Counted from the first letter of the stretch, positions 24,709 through 34,096 are shown. The stretch is 64,000 nt of DNA from Halobacteriales archaeon QS_1_68_20 (GCA_003021085.1 PXRE01000015.1:97234-161233); one strand, 5' to 3'. Translations and numbers: made by a program. Notes: a model not told the origin generated them from the sequence alone.

Positions 24709-25094
24709 ACTGTTACGATAGCTCGTTCGTCATCGACTATCTCGACGGGGAGGACGCCACCCTCGACTATCTGGAGGCCAACGACGAGCCACATCACGTT
24801 CCTGCCGTCGTGTTGTTCGAACTCTTTCAGGGCGAACTGTTCAGCGAAGGGCGTCCCCAGTTCGAGCGGCTCCGGCATCGACTCGGGTGGGCCGAGATCG
24901 CTCCGTTCGACGAGGAAACCGCCGTCCATACGGGGCGGCTACTGGAAGAACTCGCCGACCGGGGCCGGGAACTGCAGCCGCGAGACGCCATGATCGCCGG
25001 AACTGCCCACCGACTCGGCGCGACGCTAGTTTCCTCCGACGAGGACCTCACCAATCCGGACGTTAGCGACGTGATTGACGTCGAAACGTATTGA
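24705..25094 (+). CDS. vapC: VapC-type PIN-domain toxin (ribonuclease)
   Basis: A 129-residue PIN domain. Acidic metal-binding residues are visible as Asp5 (NCYDSSFVIDYL), Glu39 (VVLFELFQGEL), Asp in QPRDAMIAG, and the terminal LVSSDEDL. The pair forms a type II toxin-antitoxin module; VapC enzymes cleave tRNA or rRNA. It stops 22 bases before the convergent copper ATPase gene. Confidence 0.9.
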   Translation: MNCYDSSFVIDYLDGEDATLDYLEANDEPHHVPAVVLFELFQGELFSEGRPQFERLRHRLGWAEIAPFDEETAVHTGRLLEELADRGRELQPRDAMIAGTAHRLGATLVSSDEDLTNPDVSDVIDVETY

Positions 25095-25116
25095 ACGAAA
25101 TCAAAGGAGACCAGTT

Positions 25117-27717
25117 CTACCCGACGAACGGCCGCAGCGGGAGGACGTGGTAGTCCTCGTGGGGGTCGTAGCCGACGAACGCGAGGCTGTTGGTCATCAC
25201 GCTCACGCTGGAGGCGGCCATGGCAAGGCCGGCCAGCGCCGGGTCCAGCAGGCCGAGCGAGGCGATGGGGATCAGCGTCGCGTTGTAGACCAGCGCCCAG
25301 AAGAGGTTCTGGTAGACTTTCCGGATGGTCGCGTCCGCGACCCGCAGGGCCTTGAGCACGTCCGCGGGGTCGTCGCGCATCAGCGTCACGTCCGCGCTCT
25401 CGATGGCCACGTCGGTGCCGGACCCGATGGCCACGCCCACCGCGGCGGTCGTCAGCGCTGGCGCGTCGTTGACGCCGTCGCCGACCATCATCGCGCGGGT
25501 CCCGTCGGACTGGATGGCCTCGATGGCGTCGGCCTTCTCGTCGGGCAACACCTCCGCGCGGACGTTCTCCTCGGGGATGCCGACCTCGCGGGCGACCGCC
25601 CTGGCCGTCCGTTCGTTGTCGCCGGTCAGCATGTAGACCGCGAGGCCGCGCTCCCGGAGGTCGGCGACGGTCTCGCGGGCGCTGTCGCGCACCGTGTCGG
25701 CGACCGCCAGGACGCCGACGGCCGCGCCGTCCAGCGCGACCAGCGTCGCCGTCTTGCCCTCGCGTTCGAGGCGTTCGGCCTCGGCCTCGATGGGGGCGGA
25801 GTCGATGCCCTCGTCGCGGAGGAGCTTCCGGGTGCCGACCAGTACCTCGCCGTAGTCGGTGTTCGCGCGGATGCCGTGCCCGGGGATGGCCTCGAAGGAG
25901 TCAGGATCCTCGGGAGCGACGCCGCGCTCGCGGGCGCCCGCGACGATGGCTTCCGCGATGGGGTGTTCGCTGCCGCGCTCGGCGCTGGCGGCGGCCGCCA
26001 GCACCGTCTCCTCGTCGACGGTGGTCTCCACTACTGCGCCACCATCAGTAGATTGCTCCTCGTCGGCCAGTTCGCCACCGTCGGCGGCCCGGTCCACGGC
26101 CACCACGTCGGTCAGTTCCATCTCGCCCTGGGTGAGCGTCCCGGTCTTGTCGAAGACGACGGCGTCGACGCCGCGGGACTGTTCGAGGACGTCGCCGCCG
26201 CCGAACAGCACGCCGTTGCGCGCGCTGACGGTCGACCCGACCATCGTCGCCGCCGGGGTCGCCAGGCCGAGCGCACAGGGGCAGGCGATGAGGATGGCGC
26301 TGGCCAGCACGACCATCGCGAACTCCAGCAGGGGGACGCCGCCGGCGACGGGGCCGCCGCCGACCAGCCCCCACAGCGGGAGCGACTCGACGAATCCCGC
26401 GAGGGCCTCGGGGAAGAGGTACCAGAGGATCGCCCAGAAGACGGCGTTCGCGATCACCGCCGGGACGAACACCGCCGAGACGCGGTCGACCAGGCGCTGG
26501 ACGTCCGGCTGGCGCGCCTGGGCTTCCTTGACGCGCTCGACGATCTGCTGGATGGCGGTGTCCTCGCCGACCTTGGTGGCCTCGACGTACAGCACGCCCT
26601 GCTCGTTGATGGTCGACCCGATCACCTCGTCGCCCGCGGACTTCTCGACGGGGACGGACTCGCCGGTGACCATCGACTCGTCGACCGCGCTCTCGCCGTC
26701 GAGGACGACGCCGTCGGTGGGCACCTTCTCGCCGGGCCGCACCTTCAGCACGTCGCCGACCTCGACGTCCTCCAGCGGGACGGTGCGCTCGCTGGGGTCG
26801 TCGTCGTAGCCCTCGACGACGGTTGCCTCGTCGGCCTCCATCTCCAGCAGTTGCCGGAGGGCGTTGCCCGCCTTCGCCTTCGAGCGGGCCTCCAGCCAGT
26901 TGCCGACGGTGATGAACCACAGGATGAACGCCACCGCCTCGAAGTACAGGCCGGCGTCGACCGTCAGCAGGCCGAGTAACGCGACCGTGCTGTAGACGTA
27001 GGCGACGGAGGTGCCCATCGTCACGAGGGTGTCCATGTTCGCCTGGCGGTTGTTCGTCCAGGCGCGCCAGGCGCCGACGAGGAACTCCTTGCCCAGCGTC
27101 GCCATCAGCGCGGTCGCCAGCGCGAACTCGACCCAGCCGAGGTCCAGGCCCAGCACCGCCTCCGGGAGGAACCCGTCGACGAACATGTCGACCATCACCA
27201 GCAGGAACGGCGCGGTCAGGACGCCGCCCCCGAGGACGAGGCGGCGCTGCTTGTTAACCTCGCGGTCGATGGCGCGCTCGCCGGTCTCCTCGTCCTCGTC
27301 GGACTCCCTGGCCGGTTCGTAACCCGCCTCCTCGATTGCGTCGTCGACCGCCGACAGGCCGGTGACCGACGGGTCGTAGGTGATCGTCGCCTCGTCGGTG
27401 GCGAAGTTCGCGGACGCCTCGACCACGCCCGGGACGCCCTCGGCGGCCGTCTCGACGGACTCCGAGCAGGTGGCACACGACATCCCGCCGACCTCGACGG
27501 TCACCGTCTCGGTCCTCGGTTCGTAGCCGGCCTCCTCGATGGCCTCGTGGATCGCCGCCGTCGAGACCCGCTCGGGGTCGAACTCGACGGTCACCTCGTC
27601 TGTGGCGAAGTTGGCACTCCCCGAGTCGACCCCGTCGAGGTCGTCCAGGGCCTCCTCGATGTTCGACGCGCACGTCGCACAGGACATTCCCGACACGTCG
27701 AGCGTTATTCGTTCCAT
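25117..27717 (-). CDS. copA: P1B-type ATPase, Cu+ exporter type
   Basis: An 866-residue copper pump with two N-terminal heavy-metal domains, each with GMSCATC. It has the membrane CPC in ACPCALGLATP, VTGES, FDKTGTLTQGE, SEHPIA, MLTGDN and GDGVNDAP. TM7 YNATLIP and TM8 ASSVSVMTNSL are the copper-selective signature. ATG 27717 begins directly at the first metal domain. GCTTGAAGTAGG about 30 bases upstream may be the promoter. With the Zn/Cd pump at 16475-18772 it makes a metal-tolerance neighbourhood. Confidence 0.95.
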   Translation of the reverse strand: MERITLDVSGMSCATCASNIEEALDDLDGVDSGSANFATDEVTVEFDPERVSTAAIHEAIEEAGYEPRTETVTVEVGGMSCATCSESVETAAEGVPGVVEASANFATDEATITYDPSVTGLSAVDDAIEEAGYEPARESDEDEETGERAIDREVNKQRRLVLGGGVLTAPFLLVMVDMFVDGFLPEAVLGLDLGWVEFALATALMATLGKEFLVGAWRAWTNNRQANMDTLVTMGTSVAYVYSTVALLGLLTVDAGLYFEAVAFILWFITVGNWLEARSKAKAGNALRQLLEMEADEATVVEGYDDDPSERTVPLEDVEVGDVLKVRPGEKVPTDGVVLDGESAVDESMVTGESVPVEKSAGDEVIGSTINEQGVLYVEATKVGEDTAIQQIVERVKEAQARQPDVQRLVDRVSAVFVPAVIANAVFWAILWYLFPEALAGFVESLPLWGLVGGGPVAGGVPLLEFAMVVLASAILIACPCALGLATPAATMVGSTVSARNGVLFGGGDVLEQSRGVDAVVFDKTGTLTQGEMELTDVVAVDRAADGGELADEEQSTDGGAVVETTVDEETVLAAAASAERGSEHPIAEAIVAGARERGVAPEDPDSFEAIPGHGIRANTDYGEVLVGTRKLLRDEGIDSAPIEAEAERLEREGKTATLVALDGAAVGVLAVADTVRDSARETVADLRERGLAVYMLTGDNERTARAVAREVGIPEENVRAEVLPDEKADAIEAIQSDGTRAMMVGDGVNDAPALTTAAVGVAIGSGTDVAIESADVTLMRDDPADVLKALRVADATIRKVYQNLFWALVYNATLIPIASLGLLDPALAGLAMAASSVSVMTNSLAFVGYDPHEDYHVLPLRPFVG

Positions 27718-28230
27718 CTGTCGTATCCTACGCACTCCTACTTCAAGCGGTTTGCCCCTCAGGGATCGTAAACCGGCGCTGTATATACCTTGGATTCGAA
27801 GGTGGCTTGCCGGTCGGGGGTTCGCCGTCGATTGGGACGACGCCGTCCCGGTTCCGCGTCGTTTTCCCTTCGAGGCGGCGGTATCAGGTGTTTTCGCGCT
27901 CCGAGGCCGTCGCGGTTTCCCTTATATACTCTCGCGTGGTACGTAACTCGGCGTCCAAGCCGCCTTACTTTCGAAAATCCAGCGTCGATTCGTTTCCGAC
28001 GTCGAATCGCCGTCAGGACCCGTCCCGGTCGTGGTCGCTCGCGTTCGGTCCGCCCACTCCCTGATTTCCTCGGCGTCGGTCGTGGTGTGCCACTCGCCGG
28101 CGTCGTTCGAGGAATGGGGTCGCTAGTGGATTGTGGTGTTTGGCGGTTTGGTCGATTTTCGGGCGGTGTCTCGGTTCGGCTTCGGGTCGGTGCAGGATGT
28201 CGGACTCTCTCTGTCCGGTAGCGTGGACAG

Positions 28231-28261
28231 CAACAGCCAGAAAGCCCCCGCGGGCTCGACT
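28231..28261 (+). repeat. Dispersed repeat, copy B
   Basis: Matches 4207-4237 at 30 of 31 bases. It is followed by CTCGCTGCGGTCCTC and, further on, GGCCCCTTTCAGTCCCACCC. I recall the latter as part of repeated intergenic elements in other haloarchaea, but have not verified that. Confidence 0.85.
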
Positions 28262-28640
28262 TCCGGGCCTCGCTGCGGTCCTCAGTCGCTTCGCTCCTTC
28301 CGGTCCTTACGTCGGCCGGGTGCGTCGAGCCCGCGGCCCCTTTCAGTCCCACCCGACAGCTCGGCTCGACCACCAGCCTCCCCAACCGACTGCGTTACTC
28401 AATCGCGCTCTCCGAGCGCTTCTTGCGTTACTCGTCCACCGGGAGAACGAGTTCTCCCGAGCCCCCGCTCGTTTCACTCGCGGGGACCTCGCGCGGTGGT
28501 GGCGGCTGGCGAGACGGTCCTGCTCGCTTCGCTGCGCGGGCTGCGCCTGGCGGAGCGTCGCTCTCGTTGGCCTTCGCAGGCTCAAAGTCAGCGCCTTCGA
28601 GCGGTTTTCCGGGCCGAACGTGACTCTCTATGGCCACAAG

Positions 28641-28648
28641 CTTTAAGT
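28641..28648 (+). promoter_or_regulatory. Promoter of tfb
   Basis: CTTTAAGTAG around 28640-28650 is a strong haloarchaeal TATA box. It implies a start near 28672 and a leader of about 77 bases, longer than for most genes here. Confidence 0.55.
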
Positions 28649-28748
28649 AGGGTAATGCCATACGTTGGGATCCGAACCGGGGCGCCGGTCTTCTTCAGGC
28701 CGCTTCCTGCCGGTAGCCCCCGCCGTCCACCCCCGAGGTGAACGAGCC

Positions 28749-29735
28749 ATGACAGAGACACGTATACGAAATAGCGAGGAAGGCACCCGAGTAAACGCCC
28801 GGGAAGCCGAGAGCGAATCCTGCCAGCGAGAGCGGGAGGACGTCTGCCCGGAGTGCGGTGGCTCCGTGGTCAGCGACGAGGAGCGCGGCGAGACGGTCTG
28901 TGCGGAGTGCGGCCTGGTCGTCGAGGAGGACGAGGTCGACCGCGGTCCCGAGTGGCGGGCGTTCGACGCCAGCGAGCGCGACCAGAAGAGCCGGGTCGGC
29001 GCGCCCACTACGAAGATGATGCACGACAAGGGGCTGTCGACCAACATCGGCTGGCAGGACAAGGACGCTTACGGCAACACGCTGTCGTCCAGCCAGCGCC
29101 AGAAGATGCAGCGCCTGCGCACGTGGGACGAGCGGTTCCGTACCCGCGACTCCCGCGAGCGCAACCTCAAGCAGGCGCTCGGGGAGATCGAGCGCATGGG
29201 CAGCGCCCTCGGCCTCGGCGAGAGCGTCCGCGAGACGGCGTCGGTCATCTACCGCCGCGCGCTCAACGGGGACCTGCTGCCGGGCCGCTCCATCGAGGGC
29301 GTCGCCTCCGCGGCCGTCTACGCCGCCGCGCGGCAGGCGGGCGTCCCCCGGAGCATCGACGAGGTCGTCAACGTCAGCCGGATCGAGGAGATGGAGTTCA
29401 AGCGGACCTACCGCTACGTCGTCCGCGAACTCAGCCTGGAGATCGAACCCGCCGACCCCGGGAGCTACGTCCCCCGGTTCGTCTCGGAACTGGGCCTCTC
29501 CGAGGAGGTCGAGCGCCAGGCCCGGGAACTGCTGGAGAACGGCAAGGAGGCCAACGTCCACGTCGGCAAGAACCCGGTCGGCCTCGCGGCCGCCGCCGTC
29601 TACGCGGCCGGCCTGCTCTCCAACGAGCAGGTCACCCAGGCCGAGGTCAGCGACGTCGCCGATGTCTCCGAGGTCACCATCCGCAACCGCTACCAGGAAC
29701 TGCTGGAAGTCCAGAACGACGTCCGCGCGCTCTGA
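28749..29735 (+). CDS. tfb: Transcription initiation factor IIB
   Basis: A 328-residue TFB. The zinc ribbon is CPECGG plus CAECGL (about residues 34-56), then the B-finger region GPEWRAFD, and two cyclin repeats (about 130-220 and 225-320) with RSIEGVASAAVYAAARQ and GLAAAAVYAAGLL. The C-terminal HTH VSEVTIRNRYQEL would contact the BRE element. Haloarchaea encode several TFBs, so this one's promoter set is unknown. ATG 28749 leaves a short variable N-terminus that is common in the family. Confidence 0.96.
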   Translation: MTETRIRNSEEGTRVNAREAESESCQREREDVCPECGGSVVSDEERGETVCAECGLVVEEDEVDRGPEWRAFDASERDQKSRVGAPTTKMMHDKGLSTNIGWQDKDAYGNTLSSSQRQKMQRLRTWDERFRTRDSRERNLKQALGEIERMGSALGLGESVRETASVIYRRALNGDLLPGRSIEGVASAAVYAAARQAGVPRSIDEVVNVSRIEEMEFKRTYRYVVRELSLEIEPADPGSYVPRFVSELGLSEEVERQARELLENGKEANVHVGKNPVGLAAAAVYAAGLLSNEQVTQAEVSDVADVSEVTIRNRYQELLEVQNDVRAL

Positions 29736-29867
29736 TCGCCCGGTTCAGTCCATCCGCTGGACGTCGGCCCCGGGGGCGTTTTTCATCACGCTTCGCAGCC
29801 CCTTCTCCGCGTTCCGGCGCGTCGTGTACCCCTCCCCTGAGTCGGCGATGACGTTGCTGTTGTGGTG

Positions 29868-30325
29868 AACGAGCCGCCACCGCCACCCTGTATTCGTCGT
29901 GGTACGAGGGAGGGGTCAAGCGTCACGACGTCTCGGACCCGGCGAACCCCGTCCAGGAGGCGTGGTGGCGCCGGCCGAACGTCGCCTCCTTCTGGACGGC
30001 CAGGGTGCTGGAACCTGGCGAGTCCTTCGTCGCCAGCTCGCGCGGCCCGGGCTTCGACGACGCGGGACTGTACGTCTTCCCGGACGAAGCCGGCCGCTCC
30101 GTCGCGCCCTACGAAGACGAGAACACGCCGGCCGGAACCCCGACGCCTGGAGGAGGCGGAACTCCGACGCCAGACGCGACGCCGGGGGGAACGACCGGCG
30201 GGGAGACGCCCGGCGTCACGCCCACGGAGGAGGAATCGACGCCGGGGTTCGGCCCGCTGGCGGCGACGTCGGCGCTCGGGACGGGGGCGTGACTGGCGCT
30301 CCGCCGGTGGGCGTCGGAGAACTGA
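29868..30325 (+). pseudogene. Decayed LVIVD-repeat surface protein with PGF-CTERM signal
   Basis: In one frame the sequence reads [20 protein letters not shown], then [26 protein letters not shown] and LYVFPDEAG. This is the C-terminal part of haloarchaeal LVIVD-repeat proteins. A Thr/Pro/Gly linker follows, then the sorting signal [19 protein letters not shown] at 30290-30292 interrupts the signal, and the same frame continues as LALRRWASEN and a second stop at 30323-30325, which is the normal basic tail. The N-terminal several hundred residues are absent and there is no start before the repeat. Both ends are therefore damaged. Confidence 0.7.
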
Positions 30326-30343
30326 GCGTCGAAACGTCCGCGC

Positions 30344-30964
30344 TTACTCGGGGGCGTCTTCGATCAGCACGACGGCCTCGCCCTCGACGACCGTCTCGCC
30401 GTCCGCGAGGACGTCGGTCGTCAGGCGGAAGCGGCCGCCGCCGAGGTCCTCGACGACCTCGCAGACCGCGGTGGTGGCCTGGCCGGGTTCGACCGGCCCG
30501 AGGAACGACGACTCCTGGGAAAGGTAGACGACCACGCCGGGCAGCCGCGCGAGCGCGGCGCTGATGATGCCCGAGACGAGGGTGCCGTGGACGATGGTCC
30601 CGCCGAACCGGGATTCCTCGGCGTACTCCTCGTCGAGGTGGAGGCGGTTGGTGTCACCGCTCGCGGCCGCGAACGCGCGCACCTCGTCTTCGACGAGGGT
30701 CTTCGAGAACTCCACGACGTCGCCGACCGAGACGGCCTCGGGGTCCGCGAACTCCGTCTCGACGGTCCAGCCGCGCTCGGTGTGGGTGACGCCGGGTGCG
30801 CCCTCTTCGATCTCTCGCTCGTCGCCGTCGGCCGCGTCGAACGGTGACACGAGGCTCCGGTTCGCCCGGAGGACCCCGTCGGCCAGGTGGGCAGAGGCGT
30901 CGAGCCAGGCACCCAGCAACCCGTGCCCAGGTCGCGCGGCGGCGATGTCTTCCTGATTGCTCAT
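30344..30964 (-). CDS. phaJ: MaoC-family (R)-enoyl-CoA hydratase, PHA-linked
   Basis: A 206-residue protein with a hot-dog MaoC domain at about residues 70-205. The hydratase motif is AAASGDTNRLHLDEEYAEE followed by GGTIVHGTLVSG, giving the Asp/His catalytic pair. It would hydrate crotonyl-type enoyl-CoA to (R)-3-hydroxyacyl-CoA, the monomer for PHA synthase. It lies head-to-head with phaRPEC, which supports that role. ATG 30964 is preferred over a GTG four codons upstream. The first 70 residues are a lineage-specific extension. Confidence 0.85.
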   Translation of the reverse strand: MSNQEDIAAARPGHGLLGAWLDASAHLADGVLRANRSLVSPFDAADGDEREIEEGAPGVTHTERGWTVETEFADPEAVSVGDVVEFSKTLVEDEVRAFAAASGDTNRLHLDEEYAEESRFGGTIVHGTLVSGIISAALARLPGVVVYLSQESSFLGPVEPGQATTAVCEVVEDLGGGRFRLTTDVLADGETVVEGEAVVLIEDAPE

Positions 30965-31177
30965 GGAATGTGACACCCCTTCTCACGGAATCCGGGGCAA
31001 AAGGAGTTTCGGATTCGATTCGCCCGCCGTCCGTCGATCCTGGCCCGTTCACCCGCCCCGTGGAGCCAACGAGAGTGGATCTAAGGGTCGGAGAGGGGAT
31101 GAAAAGGATGGAGGACGCGTAAAACGAGCGCTCCCATAGAAAGGTATCAGATGGTAATTGATGGTTCACAGCGGAAT

Positions 31178-31184
31178 CTTTATA
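31178..31184 (+). promoter_or_regulatory. Promoter of the phaRPEC operon
   Basis: CTTTATA lies about 30 bases before the phaR ATG (31214), in an AT-rich patch beginning near 31140. PhaR of Haloferax mediterranei is reported as an AbrB-like regulator of its own operon, so autoregulation here is plausible. Confidence 0.55.
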
Positions 31185-31213
31185 CTTCCTGGGGTATTAT
31201 CTGCAGGTACCGG

Positions 31214-31522
31214 ATGACGAACGAGCGCGACGGGCCGTCGTGGCCCCCGGCGATGTGGGCCGACCAGTTGCAGGAGATGAGCGAGGAGGCCGTCGAACAG
31301 CAGACCCAGCTGTTCCGGCAGTTCCTCGACGCGTCGACGGGAGGCACGACGTCCTCCCCGTTCGGCCAGCTCGGGGCCATGGGTATGGGTTCCGCCATGT
31401 TCAAGACCCGCGTCCAGAGCGGCGGACGCATCTCCATCCCCGACGCCGAGCGGGAAGCGCTCGACATCGAGGAGGGCGACATCGTCCAGACCGTCGTCAT
31501 TCCAATCAAGCGAAACGAGTAA
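31214..31522 (+). CDS. phaR: AbrB-like PHA regulator
   Basis: A 102-residue protein. The N-terminal half is helical (MWADQLQEMSEEAVEQQTQL). The C-terminal half is a swapped-hairpin AbrB/SpoVT domain (TRVQSGGRISIPDAEREALD, IEEGDIVQTVVIPI, about residues 62-100). The helical part may bind phasin or the granule. It is first in phaR-phaP-phaE-phaC, matching the order known from Haloferax mediterranei. ATG 31214 fits the TATA box at 31178. Two bases separate its stop from phaP. Confidence 0.88.
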   Translation: MTNERDGPSWPPAMWADQLQEMSEEAVEQQTQLFRQFLDASTGGTTSSPFGQLGAMGMGSAMFKTRVQSGGRISIPDAEREALDIEEGDIVQTVVIPIKRNE

Positions 31523-31524
31523 CC

Positions 31525-32064
31525 ATGAGCACCCAACAGAACCCCATCGGTACGATGTTCGAACTCCAGCGTAGCGCCATCGAGAACAGCCAGCGGCTCG
31601 TCCACCAGTCCCTGGACGCCCAGACCCGCGGCGCCGAACTGGCCGTCGAGACCATCGAGCGCAGCGACACGGTCCGCGAGCAGGGCGAGGACGTCACGAA
31701 GGCGGCGGTGAACGCCTACTTCGACGCACTGGCCACCGCCGTGCCCGGCGACGCGGAGGGCGTCGAGGGCCTGCGGGAGACCGTGCTGGAGCAGTTCGAC
31801 GTCGTCGGCGAGGTCAACGAGGACGCCTGGGAGGCCGGCAAGGAGTTCGCCCAGCGCAACGCCGAGGCCGTCGAGGAGTTCTCCGAGGAGTACGCGTCGA
31901 TGGTCGACGACGCCTTCGACGCCTTCCTGCAGACCCACGAGCAGGCCGAGTCCAGCACCCGCCAGGCAGCCGACGTGGTCCAGCAGGGAACCCGGACGGC
32001 AACCGAGATCGCCGTCGAGAGCGCCGAGCAGGCCGCCGACGCCGTCGAAGAGTCCGCCGAGTAA
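31525..32064 (+). CDS. phaP: Phasin, PHA granule structural protein
   Basis: A 179-residue acidic, almost wholly helical protein with heptad-like patterns (FELQRSAIENSQRLVHQSLD, TATEIAVESAEQAADAVEE). Phasins coat polyhydroxyalkanoate granules and are usually the most abundant granule protein. Assignment rests on position between phaR and phaE and on the amphipathic helical composition. A six-T run lies just after its stop (32071-32076), before phaE. Confidence 0.85.
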   Translation: MSTQQNPIGTMFELQRSAIENSQRLVHQSLDAQTRGAELAVETIERSDTVREQGEDVTKAAVNAYFDALATAVPGDAEGVEGLRETVLEQFDVVGEVNEDAWEAGKEFAQRNAEAVEEFSEEYASMVDDAFDAFLQTHEQAESSTRQAADVVQQGTRTATEIAVESAEQAADAVEESAE

Positions 32065-32070
32065 TCGCCC

Positions 32071-32076
32071 TTTTTT
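32071..32076 (+). terminator. T-run between phaP and phaE
   Basis: Six T residues directly after the phaP stop. Archaeal RNA polymerase can terminate at such runs, so part of the transcripts may end after phaP. No strong hairpin is needed or seen. Confidence 0.35.
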
Positions 32077-32093
32077 GACCGGGCACGCCATAC

Positions 32094-32636
32094 ATGAACA
32101 CGATGACCGACAAGACAGGCGACTGGAGCGAGTTCGTCGACGAGATGAACGACTCGTTCGCCCAGGCGATGGAGCAGAACGTCGAGGCCCAGACGGCCTT
32201 CGTCGAGTCCTGGTTCGACACCCTGGAGGGGTCGATGGGGGACGGCGACCTCGACGAGAGCATGGAGGGGTACGCCCGCGCCTCCGAGGCGTGGATGGAG
32301 GCCGCCCGCGACGGCTTCGAGCGGGCGGGCGACGCCGCCAAAGGCGAGGACGTCGACCTCGAGGAGTTCCGTGACCTCTGGCTGGAGACGGCCAACGAGT
32401 CCTTCAAGGAGGTCATGAGTACGCCCGCGTTCGCCGCGGCGGCGGGCCAGACCGTCGAGCAGGCGCTGGAACTCCAGCAGGACGTCGAAGCGGCCGCCCA
32501 GGACACCCTCAGGCAACTCGGGTTCGCCACCGACGAGGACGTCCGCGAGGTCGGCGAGCGCCTCGTCGAACTGGAGCGGCGCCAGCACGCCGTCGAGCAG
32601 AAGCTCGACCGCGTCCTCGAACACCTGGAGTCATGA
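32094..32636 (+). CDS. phaE: Class III PHA synthase subunit PhaE
   Basis: A 180-residue helical protein with [30 protein letters not shown] (about residues 95-115), [17 protein letters not shown] and a C-terminal coiled coil [19 protein letters not shown]. PhaE forms the active class III synthase with PhaC. ATG 32094 is listed; ATG 32103 three codons later is equally possible. It overlaps phaC by ATGA, consistent with fixed subunit ratio. Confidence 0.88.
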   Translation: MNTMTDKTGDWSEFVDEMNDSFAQAMEQNVEAQTAFVESWFDTLEGSMGDGDLDESMEGYARASEAWMEAARDGFERAGDAAKGEDVDLEEFRDLWLETANESFKEVMSTPAFAAAAGQTVEQALELQQDVEAAAQDTLRQLGFATDEDVREVGERLVELERRQHAVEQKLDRVLEHLES

Positions 32637-34096
32637 GCACGCCGAACCCGTTCACCGCGGTGCTGGACGCCCAGCGCGAGGGGTTCGAGCGCGCGACGGA
32701 ACTGCTGGAGACCGCCGAGGTCGTCCCCGACCGGGCCGACCGGATGGCCGGCGTCGAGGTCGGCCAGACCCCCAAGGAGGTCGTCTACGAGGAGAACAAG
32801 CTCCAGCTGTACCACTACAAGCCCGAGGAGGCCGGGATCGAGCCCGAGGAGACCCACGACGTGCCGATCCTGGTCGTGTACGCGCTGATCAACCGGCCGT
32901 ACATCCTCGACCTCCAGCCGGACCGCTCGGTGATCCGGACCCTGCTGGAACAGGGCTTCGACGTCTACATGATCGACTGGGGCGAACCGTCCGCGCTGGA
33001 CCAGCACCTCACCCTCGACGACTACGTCAACCGGTACGTCGACAACTGCGTCGACGTGGTCCGTGAACGCTCGGACCTGGACGCCATCAACGTCCTCGGG
33101 TACTGCATGGGCGGGACCATGAGCGTCATGTACGCCGCCCTCAACCCGGAGAAGGTCCGGAACCTTGCGCTGATGGCCGCCGGCCTCTGCTTCCAGGGAA
33201 CCGGCGGCGTCCTCGAACTGTGGGGCGACGAGGAGCACTACTCCCCCGAGACGGTCGTGGACACGTTCGGCAACCTCCCGGCGGACTTCCTCGACGTCGG
33301 CTTCGCGCTGATGGACCCGGTGGACAACTTCCTGACGAAGTACGTCCGCCTGTTCGACAACCTCGAGAACGAGGACTTCGTCGAGAACTTCGCCCGGATG
33401 GAGAAGTGGCTGGGCGACGGCATCGACGTCGCCGGTGAGACCTACCGGCAGTTCCTCGAGGACGTCTACCAGGAGAACAAGCTGTACAACAACGAACTGT
33501 ACCTCAACGGCAAGCACGTCGACCTCGACGAGATCGACGTGCCGGTGTTGCAGATCGTCGGCGAGTACGACCACCTCATCCCGCCGGACGCCTCGACGCC
33601 GTTCAACGAGGTGATCCCCAGCGAGGACACGGAGGTCATGAAAATGCGTTCGGGGCACATCGGCCTCTCGGTGTCCTCGTCGTCGCACCGCGAACTCTGG
33701 CCGGACGTCTGCGACTGGCTGGCCGAGCGGTCGGTCGTCCCCGAAGACGACTTCGAGCAGGCGGAGGTCGACGCGGCCGCTGCCGCCGACACCGCCGAAG
33801 AACTGGTCGAGGGAGCCGAGGAAGAAGCCGAGGAGGAAGTCGTCGGCGAGACGCCGTCCGACCCCCGCGGCGAGACGGCCTCCTCGGCCGACGCCGCCGA
33901 GGACCTCGCCGAGGAGTACGACCTCACCGATCTGGAGGGCATCGGCCCGGCCTACGCCGAGCGGTTGCGCGACGCCGGCGTCGAGACGGTGGCGGACCTC
34001 GCGGACGCCGACCCGGTCGACCTGGCCGGCGCGACCGGCGTCGGGGAGTCCCGGGTCCGCACCTGGATCCAGCGCGCCGGCGACCTCGGCGCGTAA
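32633..34096 (+). CDS. phaC: Class III PHA synthase subunit PhaC with C-terminal HhH domain
   Basis: A 487-residue polyester synthase. The lipase-like box GYCMGG places nucleophile Cys158; Asp313 (GEYDHLIPP) and His342 (SGHIGLS) complete the triad. It polymerises (R)-3-hydroxyacyl-CoA on granules. After about residue 365 there is an acidic linker and then a helix-hairpin-helix segment ([37 protein letters not shown]; about 430-485) that is not part of bacterial class III PhaC. HhH domains usually bind DNA or proteins; here it could tether granules to the nucleoid, which is speculation. Confidence 0.93.
   Translation: MSTPNPFTAVLDAQREGFERATELLETAEVVPDRADRMAGVEVGQTPKEVVYEENKLQLYHYKPEEAGIEPEETHDVPILVVYALINRPYILDLQPDRSVIRTLLEQGFDVYMIDWGEPSALDQHLTLDDYVNRYVDNCVDVVRERSDLDAINVLGYCMGGTMSVMYAALNPEKVRNLALMAAGLCFQGTGGVLELWGDEEHYSPETVVDTFGNLPADFLDVGFALMDPVDNFLTKYVRLFDNLENEDFVENFARMEKWLGDGIDVAGETYRQFLEDVYQENKLYNNELYLNGKHVDLDEIDVPVLQIVGEYDHLIPPDASTPFNEVIPSEDTEVMKMRSGHIGLSVSSSSHRELWPDVCDWLAERSVVPEDDFEQAEVDAAAAADTAEELVEGAEEEAEEEVVGETPSDPRGETASSADAAEDLAEEYDLTDLEGIGPAYAERLRDAGVETVADLADADPVDLAGATGVGESRVRTWIQRAGDLGA

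Larger units (their letters stand above)
27718..28748. other. Kilobase non-coding region before tfb
   Basis: No credible gene is seen in 1,031 bases: reading frames show no domain-like protein and no haloarchaeal codon bias. The stretch 27780-28200 is rich in T on the plus strand. TATA-like sites occur at 27780-27788 and 27920-27929. A copy of a dispersed repeat is at 28231-28261, followed by related GC-rich words up to about 28360. The tfb promoter lies at 28641-28648. An unrecognised RNA gene cannot be excluded. Confidence 0.6.

Noticed and set aside
24466..25094. Defence island around VapBC
   Set aside because: Neighbours are an MFS carrier and a copper ATPase; no restriction, CRISPR or abortive-infection genes are present.
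28655..28690. GGTTCGGATCCC-like T-arm resembling a tRNA
   Set aside because: No paired T-stem, anticodon arm or acceptor stem can be drawn; the site lies in the tfb leader.
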